NCBI RefSeq assembly: GCF_001950255.1
Contig: NZ_BDJK01000029.1
Span: forward strand, 1-54,398
Direction: 5' to 3'
Length of the DNA stretch: 54,398 nt
Source: Carboxydothermus pertinax
GTDB lineage: Bacteria > Bacillota > Z-2901 > Carboxydothermales > Carboxydothermaceae
Of the stretch, positions 53,882 through 54,398 are shown in pieces. How positions within the stretch are numbered: the first letter of the stretch is position 1; each line of letters opens with the position of its first letter. The notes under the pieces were generated by a model. That model saw nothing but the letters and a program-made list of their open reading frames with translations. It ran no database searches and was not told the origin of the DNA. Both the position numbers and the translations under genes were made by a program.

Positions 53882-54398
53882 TTGTAGCCGATTAAACATT
53901 TTAACCAGTGGTATGCTTCTTGGGATTATTAATCAGCAGTTTATTACTGAGGTACTGATAACTGGTAGTTATTGCTGTTCTCACTGATTAACTCCTTTAA
54001 GCAATTTTGTGCTATTTCTTGCAAAAGTGCGTTAGAATTTAAGTTTTCTTCTTGTTACAATTTTATCAAACATTAAATTAAGCATGAGGCTGAAAAAACA
54101 AAAATATTTTGATTTTACTTTTCACTAGTTTAGCAGGAAGGTATTAATTGTAAACTTATAGGTGAATGCACAGACAATCACAATATTAATTTTAGGGTTG
54201 TCTTATACATCGTAGAAATCTCCTTATTATCTTGGGGAGAAAAATGGGTTATTATCCCAACGGGAGTTCTACGGTGTATTTTGAGATAAGTTAAAACGAA
54301 ACTAATTAAGACCTACGGTAATATGTCAAGACCATGAGGTCAAAAATTTTCGAAGTTAAGACTTAAAAAAGGCAATAGAAAACCGTCCTGAATCCAAG
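53882..54398. other. Gene-free AT-rich region with a long hairpin
   Basis: No open frame of useful length is present on either strand; short minus-strand frames around 53960-54230 are broken by stops. The one clear structure is the hairpin at 54205-54279. The region could be the decayed remains of a mobile element whose other end is outside the window. Nothing else is supported. Confidence 0.55.
54205..54279. repeat. Long imperfect inverted repeat with inner hairpins
   Basis: ATACATCGTAGAA (54205-54217) pairs with TTCTACGGTGTAT (54267-54279), one G-U; after one mismatch the pairing continues for four more. Inside lie a TTATTATC direct repeat (54224 and 54249) and short stems TCTCC/GGAGA and TGGG/CCCA. 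On the minus strand the structure would cover AAGGAG followed by an ATG, like leaders that shield transposase start sites. Confidence 0.5.

Noticed and set aside
53960-54230. Short minus-strand frames (for example one with LNSNALLQEIAQNCLKEL) as a transposase remnant
   Set aside because: They are broken by stops and lack recognisable catalytic motifs; I kept only the hairpin and called the region gene-free.
54310-54340. GTCAAGACC near the right edge as the partner inverted repeat of the IS at the left edge
   Set aside because: Only about eight bases agree with the complement of GTCTTGACC; the flanks do not match, so the two are not shown to be the same element.

Overview
This window looks like chromosome from a thermophilic, endospore-forming, anaerobic Firmicute of the Clostridia/Thermoanaerobacterales type, most like Carboxydothermus; the species is inferred from gene content and order, not tested. 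Support comes from Bacillus-like synteny blocks (dnaE-accDA-pfkA-pyk; deacetylase-M16 peptidase-ymxH-dpaAB-asd-dapG-dapA-rnj-spoIIIE; recA-rny-ymdB-spoVS), many sporulation and spore-germination genes, abundant TTG/GTG starts behind strong purine-rich ribosome binding sites, and a selenium-linked tRNA modification gene. Nearly everything is on the + strand; only an alpha/beta-type SASP gene and one MoxR ATPase gene are on the - strand.

Layout. 1-291 is the frameshifted 3' end of an IS3-type transposase. 411-5923 is a five-gene oligopeptide/dipeptide ABC importer (D, F, A, B, C). 5993-8100 is a MoxR ATPase plus CoxE-type VWA pair, followed by bacillithiol genes bshB and bshA, perR and a YtoI-like regulator. 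11769-20845 carries dnaE, a TrkA-C membrane protein, the trp attenuation protein mtrB, accD, accA, pfkA and pyk. 20928-24782 holds comFB and envelope/sporulation genes. 24889-30401 is the aspartate/diaminopimelate/dipicolinate cluster (dapB, dpaA, dpaB, asd, dapG, dapA). 30495-37175 has RNase J, uppP, spoIIIE/ftsK and the germination pair sleB-ypeB. 37272-45795 carries mnmH, a RodZ-like protein, rimO, cinA C-terminal domain, SOS-type recA, recX, a tiny unannotated transcription unit, rny, a hypothetical gene, ymdB and spoVS. 45880-50222 has an M19 dipeptidase, an aminotransferase, a DUF3842 protein, the SASP gene and guaB. 50210-53853 holds a second MoxR/VWA pair, arranged divergently, and a winged-helix/coiled-coil protein. 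53882-54398 has no credible gene but contains a long hairpin.

The genes fall into a few working sets: peptide import; fatty-acid precursor and lower-glycolysis control; lysine, cell wall and spore dipicolinate from aspartate; spore development and germination; and RNA/DNA maintenance. The most novel-looking item is a self-contained unit at 42314-42440 with promoter, Shine-Dalgarno, 17-codon reading frame lying in a long hairpin, and terminator. Other notable signals are hairpins covering the start of the SASP gene and of the 52519 gene, a palindrome that encodes the C-termini of two convergent genes, and a possible ATT start for RNase J.
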